A stretch of DNA of 51,788 bases from Micromonospora gifhornensis (GCF_016863515.1 NZ_BOPA01000045.1:1-51788); one strand, 5' to 3'; positions 34,538 to 43,069 are shown, numbered from the stretch's first letter. Numbers and translations are program-made. The notes: generated by a model from the sequence alone, not told the origin.

Positions 34538-35830
34538 TCAGGGAGGGGGGTGGGGGGTGACGACCAGGTCGAGGAGGCAGGGGCGGTTGGCGGCGAGGGC
34601 TTCGTCGCAGGCTGCGCCGACCAGCTCCGGTCGGTCGACGCGTACGCCGTGCAGGCCCAGCAGTCGGGCCCAGCCCGAGTACGGCACGTCGTCGGCCACC
34701 TGCCGTCCGGGGTAGCCGGACCGGGTGTTGAGTACCAGCACCACCAGCCGCGGATCGGGCCAGTGCGGCCAGTCCCGGGCGATGGTGACCAGCTCGGACA
34801 GGCCGTGTGACCGCATGCCGTCGTCGGTGAGCAGTGCGAGCACCGGCCGCCGCGGGTCAGCCAGTTTGACGGCCACGGCGTACGGCAGCGCGGCGCCCGC
34901 CACCTCGTGGGCGTCACAGGCCAGTACGGCGATGCCGGGTGGCAGGCGACACGCATGGCGGCTGAGGCCGCAATCACCATCGATCGTCACGGCGGCCTCC
35001 GGCGGTACACGGGCGGAAAGCTCGACGACGACCGACCCAATGTCGACCCCCGCAACGACGGACGGTCGCCGCGGCTCCGTGACGTCAGACGCAGTGTCAA
35101 CGTCCGGAACGGCCGACGGTCCGACCGAGTCGACGAAGAGCATCCCGGCACCGACCTGCGGAACCGCCGACGGTCGACCCGGATCGATGGCAGCGCTTTC
35201 GACACTGACCTGCGTGCGGGCCGGGGGCCGACCCGACTTGCCGGTGAGCAGCAGGCAGGCCGGGCCGGGCCCGGCCAGCGCCGCGCGAACCGCCGCGTCC
35301 ACCAGGGCCGGAGCACGCCGCAGGTCATCGACGTGCCACACCTGCCGGCACAGCCCGGCGAACGTCTGGTAGACCCCACCGACCCCATCGCCCTCGTCCA
35401 CCGCCCCGATGATCGCCAGTACGGGCAGCGTGGCCCGCCGGGCGGCGTCGAGGCCGGCCAGCAGGCCGAACGCGGCCGGGCCGGCGGGGCTCAGGCAGAC
35501 GCCGATCCCGCCGGTGAGCCGGGCGTGCCCGATCGCCATGGACGCCGCGGTCTCACCGTGGCGTACAGACACGAACTCCGGTTCCCCGCCGGCCGAGTGC
35601 AACGCCTCGACCAGCGTGGCGACCGGCTCCCCCGCGACGCCGAAGACCCGTGGCACCCGCCAGGCCGCGAGCCGCTCGACAACCGTCTCCGCCAGGTACG
35701 GGTCGGGCACGTCCGTCTCCGCCAGGTACGGGACGGGCACCGCCGTCTCCGCCAGGTACGGGACGGGCACCGCCGTCTCCGTTAGGTGCGGGACGGGCAC
35801 CGCCGTCTCCGTTAGACGCGGGTCAGGCAC
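34538..35830 (-). CDS. Compact thiamine-pyrophosphate enzyme-like protein
   Basis: A 430-residue relative of acetolactate synthase and pyruvate oxidase. The PYR domain is clear (RVFGVAGEPVATLVEAL, VSVRHGETAASMAIGHARLTG with the catalytic Glu, GVCLSPAGPAAFGLLAGLDAA). The PP domain is present (VLALLTDDGMRSHGLSELV, LVVLVLNTRSGYPG) but GDG is DDG and the usual NN is NT. The central FAD/ADP-binding domain is reduced to about 90 residues (normally about 150). The first 45 residues are five imperfect copies of a ten-residue LAETAVPVPY unit. GTG 35830 overlaps the stop of the upstream eRF1-like gene by eight bases (GTGCCTGA). Confidence 0.72.
   Translation of the reverse strand: MPDPRLTETAVPVPHLTETAVPVPYLAETAVPVPYLAETDVPDPYLAETVVERLAAWRVPRVFGVAGEPVATLVEALHSAGGEPEFVSVRHGETAASMAIGHARLTGGIGVCLSPAGPAAFGLLAGLDAARRATLPVLAIIGAVDEGDGVGGVYQTFAGLCRQVWHVDDLRRAPALVDAAVRAALAGPGPACLLLTGKSGRPPARTQVSVESAAIDPGRPSAVPQVGAGMLFVDSVGPSAVPDVDTASDVTEPRRPSVVAGVDIGSVVVELSARVPPEAAVTIDGDCGLSRHACRLPPGIAVLACDAHEVAGAALPYAVAVKLADPRRPVLALLTDDGMRSHGLSELVTIARDWPHWPDPRLVVLVLNTRSGYPGRQVADDVPYSGWARLLGLHGVRVDRPELVGAACDEALAANRPCLLDLVVTPHPPP
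35701..35820 (-). repeat. 30-bp tandem repeats in the TPP-enzyme N terminus
   Basis: Four full copies of a 30-base unit (35701-35730, 35731-35760, 35761-35790, 35791-35820) with a partial fifth at 35682-35700. They encode L-[AT]-ETAVPVP-x ten-residue repeats. Copies are nearly identical, suggesting recent expansion in frame. Confidence 0.85.
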
Positions 35831-36941
35831 CGCCCCGTCCCGGCGTGGACGGGTCGACGTACCGCAGCACCGCGCCGACCCCGTCGGTCAACTGCGGGGC
35901 CTCGTCCGGGCCGAGCACGGTCAGCTCGGCGTCGGTGCCGACCAGGGCGCGCACCAGCGCCGCGTCGGCGCGTACCCGCTCGGGGTCGCCGACGCCGGGT
36001 AGCTGACCCGGCGCGGTGGCGATGTCGGTGGCGGCGGGGCCGATCCACAGCTCGCCGTCGGCGGACGGGTCGTCCACGATCAGCATGGTGTCGACCTGGT
36101 TGCGTTGCAGCGCGGCCACCACGGCGTCGAGTCCGGCCCCGACGTCCTCCTGCATGCCGAAGCGGTCCAGCGCCGCGTTGATCCGCTGGTCGGCGACCTC
36201 AGCGATGGTCTGCACGGTGAGGTCGTCCAGCAGGGTCTGGTCCGCGCCACCGGCTCGCGAGCCGGCGTCGGTACGCACCACCATGTCCTGCCATCGCTCC
36301 GGCATCTGTGCCGCGATCATGCCGGTGGCGCGGACATCGCCGGCCACCACGACCACCTCGGCGCCGACCCGTTCGGCCAGTTCCACTGTCGCTGCGGTGA
36401 CGTCACCGGCGTTGTGGTGCCACGCCTCCATCGCCGCCCGTTGGTAGCGCGACTGCGACCAGCCGCCGGGCTGGACCCGACGCAGCTGGTGACTCTCCCG
36501 GCCGACGACGTGGGCCCGACGCGGTACGCCACCGGCGCTTACCGACATCGCGTCGGCACCGGTGCGGTCGGCCACGACCCGTACCCAGGCCACCTGCTCG
36601 CCGCGCTGGGCCAGCAACGGCATCACGTGCGGCAGCGGGGCGTACGCGGCCAGGTCACGGCGCGGCGGGGCGGCCAGGTACTCGGAGAGCACCACCCGGC
36701 CCCGGGTGCCGAAGACGGCCAGCCCGTAGTCGCCGGGCATCGGGTCGTGACCCCGGATCACCCGGTCGATCGCGGCGACGGTCGGCTCGTCGGCACCCTG
36801 CTCGGCCAGTCGCCGTTGCAGGTCGCGCCAGCGCAGATCGAGCGCCGCGTGTGCATCCTCCGTGTCCAGGGATGCGTCCAGATAGACCGAGCACCACGGC
36901 CCGGGACGGTCGTAGAGCGGGCGCAGGAAGGACAGCTGCAT
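35823..36941 (-). CDS. eRF1-like (Vms1/Balon-type) ribosome-associated protein
   Basis: A 372-residue protein of the bacterial aeRF1-like family. It has an N-terminal domain (to about 130), a middle eRF1 domain with VQPGGWSQSRYQRAAMEAWHHN, where release factors carry GGQ, and a C-terminal Pelota-like domain (LLDDLTVQTIAEVADQRINAALDR, QRNQVDTMLIVDD). Relatives include Vms1 peptidyl-tRNA hydrolases and the hibernation factor Balon with mycobacterial homologues; which applies here is not decided by sequence. ATG 36941 follows GAAAGGGG. Its stop overlaps the TPP-enzyme start by eight bases, so the two are translationally coupled. Confidence 0.85.
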   Translation of the reverse strand: MQLSFLRPLYDRPGPWCSVYLDASLDTEDAHAALDLRWRDLQRRLAEQGADEPTVAAIDRVIRGHDPMPGDYGLAVFGTRGRVVLSEYLAAPPRRDLAAYAPLPHVMPLLAQRGEQVAWVRVVADRTGADAMSVSAGGVPRRAHVVGRESHQLRRVQPGGWSQSRYQRAAMEAWHHNAGDVTAATVELAERVGAEVVVVAGDVRATGMIAAQMPERWQDMVVRTDAGSRAGGADQTLLDDLTVQTIAEVADQRINAALDRFGMQEDVGAGLDAVVAALQRNQVDTMLIVDDPSADGELWIGPAATDIATAPGQLPGVGDPERVRADAALVRALVGTDAELTVLGPDEAPQLTDGVGAVLRYVDPSTPGRGGA

Positions 36942-37089
36942 GCTCGACCCCTTTCCAGCTCGGCCCTGCGCTTACCCGCCTCACCCGGCTTGTCACCTGC
37001 CTGTCATCGCGTGACCGGATTTCATTCACGCCGTTCAACCCGGAGGATCGATACGATCTGTGCACGGATGCGGACTCAGGGTGGTGGAA

Positions 37090-37629
37090 ATGGACGTGAC
37101 ATCGTATTCCCGGCGCAGCCTCCACCCCACCGGCCGCATCCTCACAGCCCGGGTCGCCCGCCTGATGGACGGCTATCCCCGGGAGGTACGGGTGGGCCAG
37201 CCGGTGCTGGTGATGGTGCTGGCCGCGGCGGGGGTGGTCGGCCTGCTCGCCAAGCTGGTGCGCGCCGCGCTCTCCGCCGGTTCGGGCACCGGCCGACGCA
37301 AGTTCAAGGAGCTGAAAAAGGGCCCGGAGTACCTGGTCACCCCGATCCGGCTGCGCGACGAGAACGGCCGGCTGTACGAGGTCGAGCTGCACGGGCACCT
37401 GCCGCAGAGCGCGCTGCATCCGGCCGACCTGGTCCAGTTGACGCTGCGCGACCAGGGCGACCCCGACCTGCCGCCGAAGATCGAGCGGATCGTCAACCTG
37501 ACCACCGGTCAGCTGCTGCGTCCGCGTACCGCCACCATGTGGTCGCATCTCGGGCCGCCACTGCTGTTGCAGGCCGTGCTGGGCGCGCTGCTGCTGACCG
37601 GGTTGGCCGCCTGCACCGCTCTCACCTGA
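37090..37629 (+). CDS. Two-TM membrane protein of unknown function
   Basis: A 179-residue protein with one hydrophobic segment near 37-60 (LVMVLAAAGVVGLLAKLV), a beta-rich soluble middle (ITPIRLRDENGRLYEVELHG-like pattern, PADLVQLTLRDQGDPDLPPKI) and a C-terminal segment near 155-175 (LLLQAVLGALLLTGLAACTAL). No family recognised. ATG 37090 is used; GTG 37081 is also in frame. It is divergent from the eRF1-like gene. Confidence 0.65.
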   Translation: MDVTSYSRRSLHPTGRILTARVARLMDGYPREVRVGQPVLVMVLAAAGVVGLLAKLVRAALSAGSGTGRRKFKELKKGPEYLVTPIRLRDENGRLYEVELHGHLPQSALHPADLVQLTLRDQGDPDLPPKIERIVNLTTGQLLRPRTATMWSHLGPPLLLQAVLGALLLTGLAACTALT

Positions 37630-37675
37630 GCCCTCGCTGCCGCCGAAGGAGGCCGGGCAGCCGACCGGGGCAGGG

Positions 37676-38020
37676 TCAGCCGACCGGGGCAGGCTCGCGG
37701 ACCGGCTCGGTGGTGTCCAGCATGCCGCGCCGGCGGGCCCAGCGCTCGAAGGCGATGGTGGCGAACGGCGGCACCGCGCAGGCCAGCGCCACGACGGCGG
37801 CCAGCAGGCTCCACCGGCGTACCCGGGCCACCGCGAGCACCAGCGCCCCGTAGATCACGAAGAGCGCGCCGTGGAGCGGGCCGAAGATCTGCACCCCCAG
37901 TTCGTTGCCGGGCGGGCCGTACTTGACCGCCATGCCGGCGAGCAGGCCGGCCCAGGAGATCGCCTCAGCGATCGCCGCCACCACGAACAACCGGGTCACC
38001 TTGTCACGCACGACGGCCAT
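37676..38020 (-). CDS. DUF3817 membrane protein
   Basis: A 114-residue protein with three hydrophobic segments: LFVVAAIAEAISWAGLLAGM, GPLHGALFVIYGALVLAVA and LLAAVVALACAVPPFATIAF. The opening E-A-x-S-W pattern and G-P-L-H-G match DUF3817 (YdzA-like), a small actinobacterial membrane family of unknown function. ATG 38020 is used. Confidence 0.85.
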   Translation of the reverse strand: MAVVRDKVTRLFVVAAIAEAISWAGLLAGMAVKYGPPGNELGVQIFGPLHGALFVIYGALVLAVARVRRWSLLAAVVALACAVPPFATIAFERWARRRGMLDTTEPVREPAPVG

Positions 38021-38173
38021 GGTAGTGCCGGCGGCGGGGGCGGCTCATGCTGCCGTGCGCAGAGGCGACGCCGGTCACCGCCTACCGGATGGTGGGTAAC
38101 CGGACGTCAGGACTTTTCACAGAGTGCATGGACATGCGACGTTGGGGGTACCAGTGGTGACAAGGTGGTGACC

Positions 38174-39652
38174 ATGGGCGAGGAAGTCGGCGTGCAGACG
38201 TTCAGCCGCCAGGATCGGGCTCGCTACCGGGACAAGGTGCGCCGTTGCCTCGACGTCTTCGCCGAGATGCTGCGCGAGTCCCGCTTCGAGCTCGAACGAC
38301 CGATGACCGGGTTGGAGATCGAGCTGAACCTGGTCGACGACGACTCGATGCCGGCGATGCGCAACTCCGACGTGCTGCGGGCCATCGCCGATCCGAGCTT
38401 CCAGACCGAGTTGGGCCAGTTCAACATCGAGATCAACGTGACGCCCCGCCGGCTGAACGGCACCGGCACGGTCGAGTTCGAGGAACACCTGCGGGCCACC
38501 CTCAACGCCGCCGACCAACGGGCCCGTACGGTCGGCGCGCACCTGGTGATGATCGGCATCCTGCCGACCGTGCTGCCCGAGCATCTGACCGCGGCCACCC
38601 TGTCGGCGAACCCCCGGTACGCACTGCTCAACGAGCAGATCTTCGCGGCCCGTGGTGAGGACCTGCGGATCGCCATCAACGGGGTGGAGCGGTTGGCGGT
38701 CACCGCCGACACCATCACGCCGGAGGCGGCCTGCACCAGCACCCAGTTCCACGTCCAGGTCGGGCCGAGCCAGTTCGCCGACTACTGGAACGCGGCCCAG
38801 GCCATCGCCGGGGTTCAGGTGGCACTCGGCGCCAACTCGCCGCTGTTCTTCGGTCGGGAGTTGTGGCGCGAGACCCGCATCCCGCTGTTCCAGCAGGCCA
38901 CCGACACCCGCGCCGAGGAGATCAAGACCCAGGGCGTACGCCCTCGGGTGTGGTTCGGTGAACGGTGGATCACCTCGGTGTTCGACCTGTTCGAGGAGAA
39001 CGTGCGCTACTTCCCGGCGCTGCTGCCGGTCTGCGATGCGGAGGACCCGTCGGAGACCCTCGCCAGCGGTGGCGTACCGACGCTTGCCGAGTTGCGGCTG
39101 CACAACGGCACCGTCTACCGGTGGAACCGGCCGGTCTACGACGTGTCCCGGGGTCGCCCGCACCTGCGGGTGGAGAATCGGGTGCTGCCTGCCGGGCCGA
39201 CCGTGCTGGACACGGTCGCCAACGGGGCGTTCTACTTCGGACTGGTTCGGGCGCTGGCCGAGGCCGATCGGCCACTGTGGTCGCAGATGTCGTTCAGCGC
39301 CGCCGAGGAGAACTTCAACACCTGCGCCCGGCACGGCATCGACGCGCACATCTTCTGGCCGGGCCTGGGCTACCTGCCCGTCACCGAGCTGGTGCTGCGG
39401 CGGCTGTTGCCGCTGGCGCAGTACGGCCTGGACCGGTGGGGTCTGGATCCGGACGAACGGGACCGCCTGCTGGGCATCATCGAGCAACGGTGCCTGACCG
39501 GACGCAACGGCGCGACCTGGCAGATCGCCACGCTGCACCGGCTGGAGTCGGCCGACCAGCTCGACCGGCCGACGGCGTTGCGCGAGGTGGTCCGGCACTA
39601 TGTGGAGCTGATGCACAGCAACCGTCCGGTGCACGAGTGGCCGATCCCCTGA
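38174..39652 (+). CDS. Glutamate-cysteine ligase (GCS2)-family enzyme
   Basis: A 492-residue ATP-dependent carboxylate-amine ligase. LERPMTGLEIELNLVD and FQTELGQFNIEINVTP carry the acidic metal-binding residues; LSANPRYALLNEQIFAARG, TSTQFHVQVG and ANSPLFFGRELWRETRI continue the GCS2 fold. The family joins glutamate to cysteine or another amine; actinobacteria use relatives in ergothioneine (EgtA) and other pathways, but no thiol-pathway genes are adjacent, so the product is open. ATG 38174 is chosen; two in-frame GTG codons lie just upstream. Confidence 0.85.
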   Translation: MGEEVGVQTFSRQDRARYRDKVRRCLDVFAEMLRESRFELERPMTGLEIELNLVDDDSMPAMRNSDVLRAIADPSFQTELGQFNIEINVTPRRLNGTGTVEFEEHLRATLNAADQRARTVGAHLVMIGILPTVLPEHLTAATLSANPRYALLNEQIFAARGEDLRIAINGVERLAVTADTITPEAACTSTQFHVQVGPSQFADYWNAAQAIAGVQVALGANSPLFFGRELWRETRIPLFQQATDTRAEEIKTQGVRPRVWFGERWITSVFDLFEENVRYFPALLPVCDAEDPSETLASGGVPTLAELRLHNGTVYRWNRPVYDVSRGRPHLRVENRVLPAGPTVLDTVANGAFYFGLVRALAEADRPLWSQMSFSAAEENFNTCARHGIDAHIFWPGLGYLPVTELVLRRLLPLAQYGLDRWGLDPDERDRLLGIIEQRCLTGRNGATWQIATLHRLESADQLDRPTALREVVRHYVELMHSNRPVHEWPIP

Positions 39653-39737
39653 CCGACTCCTGACACTGCGCGCAACGGCGCGGATACAACGATTACGGTG
39701 AGTGCGTTTCCCTCCGCCGGGTCGAGAGGATCCGCCG

Positions 39738-40859
39738 ATGTCGCTGCCACGTCCGGCCGTCGCGTTCACCGCCCTCGCACTCCTCATCGGGCTCGGCCAT
39801 CCGCTGCCCGCTGCCGCCAGCCAACCCGCCACCGCCGCCCCCGCCAGCCAACCGGCCAGCGCCGTCCCCGGCAGCCGACCTGCCACCGCCGCCCCCGCCA
39901 GCCAACCTGCCAGCGCCGGGAAACCCGGCACGGTCGGCACCGGCGAGGTGCGTACCGTCGTGCGGGACGCTGTCACCGGCGCCGCCGTGCGGGCCTGCCT
40001 CAACCTGGTTCCCGCCGACCGTGACCCGCTCACCGTCGTGGGCCTGGGCGAGGTGCAGCAGGGCCGGTACGCCGGCTGCACCGACCTCGACGGTGGCCCG
40101 GTGGCCGCCACCGGCGTGGCACCCGGCCGATACCACCTGCTGGTCCGCCCCTACGACAGCGTCCGGTACGGCGCGCAGTGGGTCGGCCCGCACGGCGGCA
40201 CGGGTCAGCGGGAGCGGGCGGCGATCGTCCACGTACGACCGGGCCGGGTCGTCACCGCACCCCGGGTACGCCTCGACCCGCCCGGCACGGTGACCGGCCG
40301 AGTGACCCGGGTCGCGGACGGCACCCCGGTGTCCGCTGCCGCCGTACTGCTGCTGCCGGAGATCCAGCACCCCAAGTACGGCAGTCAGGGCGTGCTCACC
40401 GACGACGACGGCCGCTACACGTTGACCGGCCTCGGGCCGTACCGTTGGCCGTTGTACTTCAGCGGTTACGGGCTGGCCAGCCAGTGGTCCGGGGCGACCG
40501 CCGACCGGCTGCGCGCCGCCACGGTGCGGGTACGCGCCGGCGGCACCGCCACCGCCGACACGGCCCTCACCGCCGGCACGGTGGTCAGCGGCACGATCAC
40601 CACCGCCGAGATGCCGTTCTACTCGCAGGTCGTCGCCTTCCACGCGCGCACCGGCGACGTGGTGGGTGTGGCCGACGCCGCCGAGAACTACCTCCTGCGG
40701 CTGCTGCCCGGGCAGCGGGTGCTGCTGCGCTGCGACTGCGCGTACACGCCGAGCCGCTGGTATCCGAACGTCGCCGGCATCGACGACGCCCGGACCCTAC
40801 GGGTGCGCAACTCGCCGGTCACCGCGCACTTCGACCTGACCGGCCCCGCCGCGCCCTGA
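39738..40859 (+). CDS. Secreted carboxypeptidase-regulatory-like protein
   Basis: A 373-residue exported protein. Signal peptide: RPAVAFTALALLIGLGHPLPAAAS, cut near residue 28. Residues about 28-65 are an Ala/Pro/Ser linker built from two 17-residue repeats (ASQPATAAPASQPASAV). The mature part has several Ig-like beta repeats of carboxypeptidase-regulatory type: GTVTGRVTRVADGTPVSAAAV, LTDDDGRYTLTGLGPYRWPL and GTVVSGTIT. Likely cell-surface or extracellular binding. ATG 39738 follows GAGAGGA. It converges on the beta-lactamase gene with an eight-base gap. Confidence 0.82.
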   Translation: MSLPRPAVAFTALALLIGLGHPLPAAASQPATAAPASQPASAVPGSRPATAAPASQPASAGKPGTVGTGEVRTVVRDAVTGAAVRACLNLVPADRDPLTVVGLGEVQQGRYAGCTDLDGGPVAATGVAPGRYHLLVRPYDSVRYGAQWVGPHGGTGQRERAAIVHVRPGRVVTAPRVRLDPPGTVTGRVTRVADGTPVSAAAVLLLPEIQHPKYGSQGVLTDDDGRYTLTGLGPYRWPLYFSGYGLASQWSGATADRLRAATVRVRAGGTATADTALTAGTVVSGTITTAEMPFYSQVVAFHARTGDVVGVADAAENYLLRLLPGQRVLLRCDCAYTPSRWYPNVAGIDDARTLRVRNSPVTAHFDLTGPAAP

Positions 40860-40867
40860 TCCGCGCC

Positions 40868-41797
40868 TCAGCGCAGGGCGTTCAAGCTGAGTTCGGCGGC
40901 ACGGGCGAGGAGGGCGTCGTCCGTGCCGGCGTCCTCGGCGTCCCGGCTGGAGAGCACGGCCAGCACGATGGGCGCCCGGTCCGGCGGCCAGATCACCGCG
41001 ATGTCGTTGCGGGTGCCGTAGCCGCCGGAGCCGGTCTTGTCGCCGACCACCCAGCCGTCGGGCGTGCCGGCCCGGATCACCTTGTCCCCGGTGGTGTTGC
41101 GCTTGAGCCAGTCGACAAGCACGTCCCGGTCCTCGGTGGTGAGCGCGTCGTCGACCGCGTACGCCCGCAGCGAGGTGGCCAGCGCCCGGGGCGTGCTGGT
41201 GTCGCGGACGTCGCCCGGGGTGCCCTCGTTGAGCGCCGTCTCGATCCGCGCCGGCTCGGTGACGTCGTCGCCGATGTCGCGCAGTGCCTGCTTGAAGCCG
41301 GCCGGACCGCCGAGGCGGTCGAAGAGCAGGTTGCCGGCGGTGTTGTCGCTGTAGCGCACCGCCGCGTCGGCGATCGCGCGCAGCGTCATGCCGGTCGCCA
41401 CGTGCTGCTCGGTGATCGGCGAGTAGGTGACCAGGTCGTCGCGGGAGTAGCGGACGACCTGGTCCAACTCCTCGGCGGTGGTCGCCTTCAGCACCGCGGC
41501 GGCGGCCAGGGCCTTGAACGTCGAGGCGTACGCGAAACGCTCGTCGGCCCGGTGCTCGATCGTGCGGCCGGTGCCGGTGTCCACCGCGTACACGCCGAGG
41601 CGGGCGTCGAACTCCTGCTCCAGTGGACCGAAGTCGACGGCGACCGGCGCGGCCGACGGGGTGCCCGGCGGGGTGGCCGACGGGGCGTCCGGTGAGGAGG
41701 GTGCGGCCGGGGTGTCGGTCGAGCAACCGGTGAGCAGCGCAGCCGTTACTACGGCGGCGAGCACACCGGCACGGGTACGGCGGGTGGTGCTGAGCAA
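40868..41797 (-). CDS. Class A beta-lactamase, lipoprotein
   Basis: A 309-residue serine beta-lactamase. Motifs: STFKAL (S-x-x-K with the nucleophile), YSDNTAGN (SDN loop), IETALNEGTPGD (omega loop E-x-x-x-L-N) and GDKTGSGGYG (KTG). An N-terminal lipobox (AALLTGCSTD) shows export as a membrane lipoprotein, followed by a Pro/Ser-rich linker. The start is the TTG at 41797 because GGAAGGA lies seven bases upstream; no ATG fits. Resistance spectrum cannot be read from sequence. Confidence 0.9.
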   Translation of the reverse strand: MLSTTRRTRAGVLAAVVTAALLTGCSTDTPAAPSSPDAPSATPPGTPSAAPVAVDFGPLEQEFDARLGVYAVDTGTGRTIEHRADERFAYASTFKALAAAAVLKATTAEELDQVVRYSRDDLVTYSPITEQHVATGMTLRAIADAAVRYSDNTAGNLLFDRLGGPAGFKQALRDIGDDVTEPARIETALNEGTPGDVRDTSTPRALATSLRAYAVDDALTTEDRDVLVDWLKRNTTGDKVIRAGTPDGWVVGDKTGSGGYGTRNDIAVIWPPDRAPIVLAVLSSRDAEDAGTDDALLARAAELSLNALR

Positions 41798-41835
41798 AAT
41801 CGCATCCTTCCAGCTAGCCGGTGATGACGAACCGG

Positions 41836-42327
41836 TCAGGCCATCACCTTCGCTATGAAGCCTGCCAAATTGGTGGTGGTGCGGGCAATTTTCTCGTCCA
41901 GGCTGATCGTCTCGTGCAGCCGCGCGCCGGCCCCGGCGTCCTTCTTGCCGCGCAGGTAGAGCGAGCAGGACAGGTCGCTGCACAGGTAGGTGCCCACCGA
42001 ACTGCCGTCCCGGCCGGCGCGACCGGCCCTGGGGGCGACGAGCAGGCTGACCCCGGCCTCCGGGGAGGTCAGGCAGATCGAGCACATGTTGCGGCTGCCT
42101 CGCCCCGCCGCCGCGCTCGGACTGCGCAGGACCAGCGCCGTGGGGCGGCCGGCCTGCTCGGTGACCAGGTAGGCGCGGTCCTCCGCCTTCGGATCACGCC
42201 AGCCCAGGTAATCCAGGTCGGCCCAGGGCCGGGTGGCCAGGTCCCGCGGCACGAACAGGCGCTTGGCCTCCCCCTTGCTGCAGTTGACGAAAGCGGCACG
42301 GATCTCTGACTCGGTCAGTGCTTCCAT
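41836..42327 (-). CDS. FBP-type (FusB-like) EF-G-binding zinc-finger protein
   Basis: A 163-residue protein. The N-terminal helical part (SEIRAAFVNCSKGEAKRLFVPRDL) and the C-terminal treble-clef zinc finger with CSICLT and SDLSCSLY (four cysteines) match the FBP domain of EF-G-binding proteins, some of which confer fusidic acid tolerance by freeing EF-G from the ribosome. The ATG at 42327 is six bases beyond a -10 box, so it may be translated from a leaderless transcript. It is divergent from a TetR gene over two palindromes. Confidence 0.85.
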   Translation of the reverse strand: MEALTESEIRAAFVNCSKGEAKRLFVPRDLATRPWADLDYLGWRDPKAEDRAYLVTEQAGRPTALVLRSPSAAAGRGSRNMCSICLTSPEAGVSLLVAPRAGRAGRDGSSVGTYLCSDLSCSLYLRGKKDAGAGARLHETISLDEKIARTTTNLAGFIAKVMA

Positions 42328-42333
42328 AACGCC

Positions 42334-42362
42334 ATGGTATTTTTCCTAAAGACTTTAGGCAA
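42334..42362 (-). promoter_or_regulatory. Promoter of the FBP gene
   Basis: On the minus strand TTGCCT (42357-42362) and TACCAT (42334-42339) are separated by exactly 17 bases. The -10 ends six bases before the ATG at 42327, so the transcript probably begins at the start codon. A 15-base dyad occupies the spacer. Confidence 0.6.
42345..42359. promoter_or_regulatory. Palindromic operator 1 (CCTAAAG-A-CTTTAGG)
   Basis: A perfect 7+1+7 dyad between the divergent FBP and TetR genes. It overlaps the spacer and edge of the FBP promoter, well placed for repression by the adjacent TetR protein, which TetR regulators commonly do to themselves and a divergent neighbour. Confidence 0.65.
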
Positions 42363-42373
42363 AGTCATTAAGA

Positions 42374-42385
42374 GTGTCATGACAC
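42374..42385. promoter_or_regulatory. Palindromic operator 2 (GTGTCATGACAC)
   Basis: A perfect 12-base palindrome 19 bases before the TetR start codon. It differs in sequence from operator 1, so it may bind a different protein. Confidence 0.5.
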
Positions 42386-42403
42386 ACGGACCCTGGAGGG
42401 AAC

Positions 42404-42991
42404 ATGGCACGGCTGGGACTGACCCCGCAGCGCCTGGCGGCCGAAGGTGCGGAGCTGGCCGACGAGGTCGGCTTCGACCGGGTCACCGCCTCCGCGCTGG
42501 CGCAGCGCTGCGGCGTCAAGGTGGCCAGCCTGTACGCGCACATCCGCAGCACCCAGGACCTGAAGGTACGCATCGCGCTGTTCGCGCTGAACGAGCTGGC
42601 CGACCGGGCCGCCGAGGCCGTGGCCGGCCGGGCCGGCAAGGACGCCCTGGTCGCGCTCGGCAACGTCTACCGCGACTACGCCCGCGAACACCCCGGCCGG
42701 TACGCCGCCAGCCAACTGCGACTCGACTCGGCGACGGCGGCGGCCAGCGCCGGCCCCCGACACTCCCAGCTGGCCCGCGCGGTCCTGCGCGGCTACCACC
42801 TGGGCGAGCCCGAGCAGACCCACGCGGTACGCCTGCTCGGCAGCGTGTTCCACGGCTTCGCCAGCCTGGACCTGGGCGGCGCGTTCAGCCACAGCGTCCC
42901 CGACAGCGAGGAGTCCTGGTCGTGGACCCTCGACGCCCTGGACGCGTTGCTCTCCTCCCAGTCACCCAGCAACCGCCGGCCACCACACTGA
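42404..42991 (+). CDS. TetR/AcrR-family regulator with WHG domain
   Basis: A 195-residue regulator. The N-terminal helix-turn-helix is DRVTASALAQRCGVKVASLYAHIRSTQDLKVRI, and the C-terminal ligand-binding region has the WHG-type end (VRLLGSVFHGFASLDLGGAF). ATG 42404 follows GGAGGG. Divergent from the FBP gene, it probably represses that gene and itself through the palindrome at 42345-42359. Confidence 0.9.
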   Translation: MARLGLTPQRLAAEGAELADEVGFDRVTASALAQRCGVKVASLYAHIRSTQDLKVRIALFALNELADRAAEAVAGRAGKDALVALGNVYRDYAREHPGRYAASQLRLDSATAAASAGPRHSQLARAVLRGYHLGEPEQTHAVRLLGSVFHGFASLDLGGAFSHSVPDSEESWSWTLDALDALLSSQSPSNRRPPH

Positions 42992-43069
42992 CCAGCGCCC
43001 GATCCGCCACCAGCCCCGAGGAGCAGCAGCGAGGGCTGGGTCCGGTCCTGGCCGCCACGCCTCGGCCGG

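Noticed and set aside
35682..35820. CRISPR-like array in the TPP-enzyme gene
   Set aside because: 30-bp units without spacers, in frame with the downstream protein.
37655..37693. Direct repeat CAGCCGACCGGGGCAGG x2 as an operator pair
   Set aside because: One copy lies in the end of the DUF3817 coding sequence and the region is between convergent genes, so regulation is unlikely; it is probably a small duplication.
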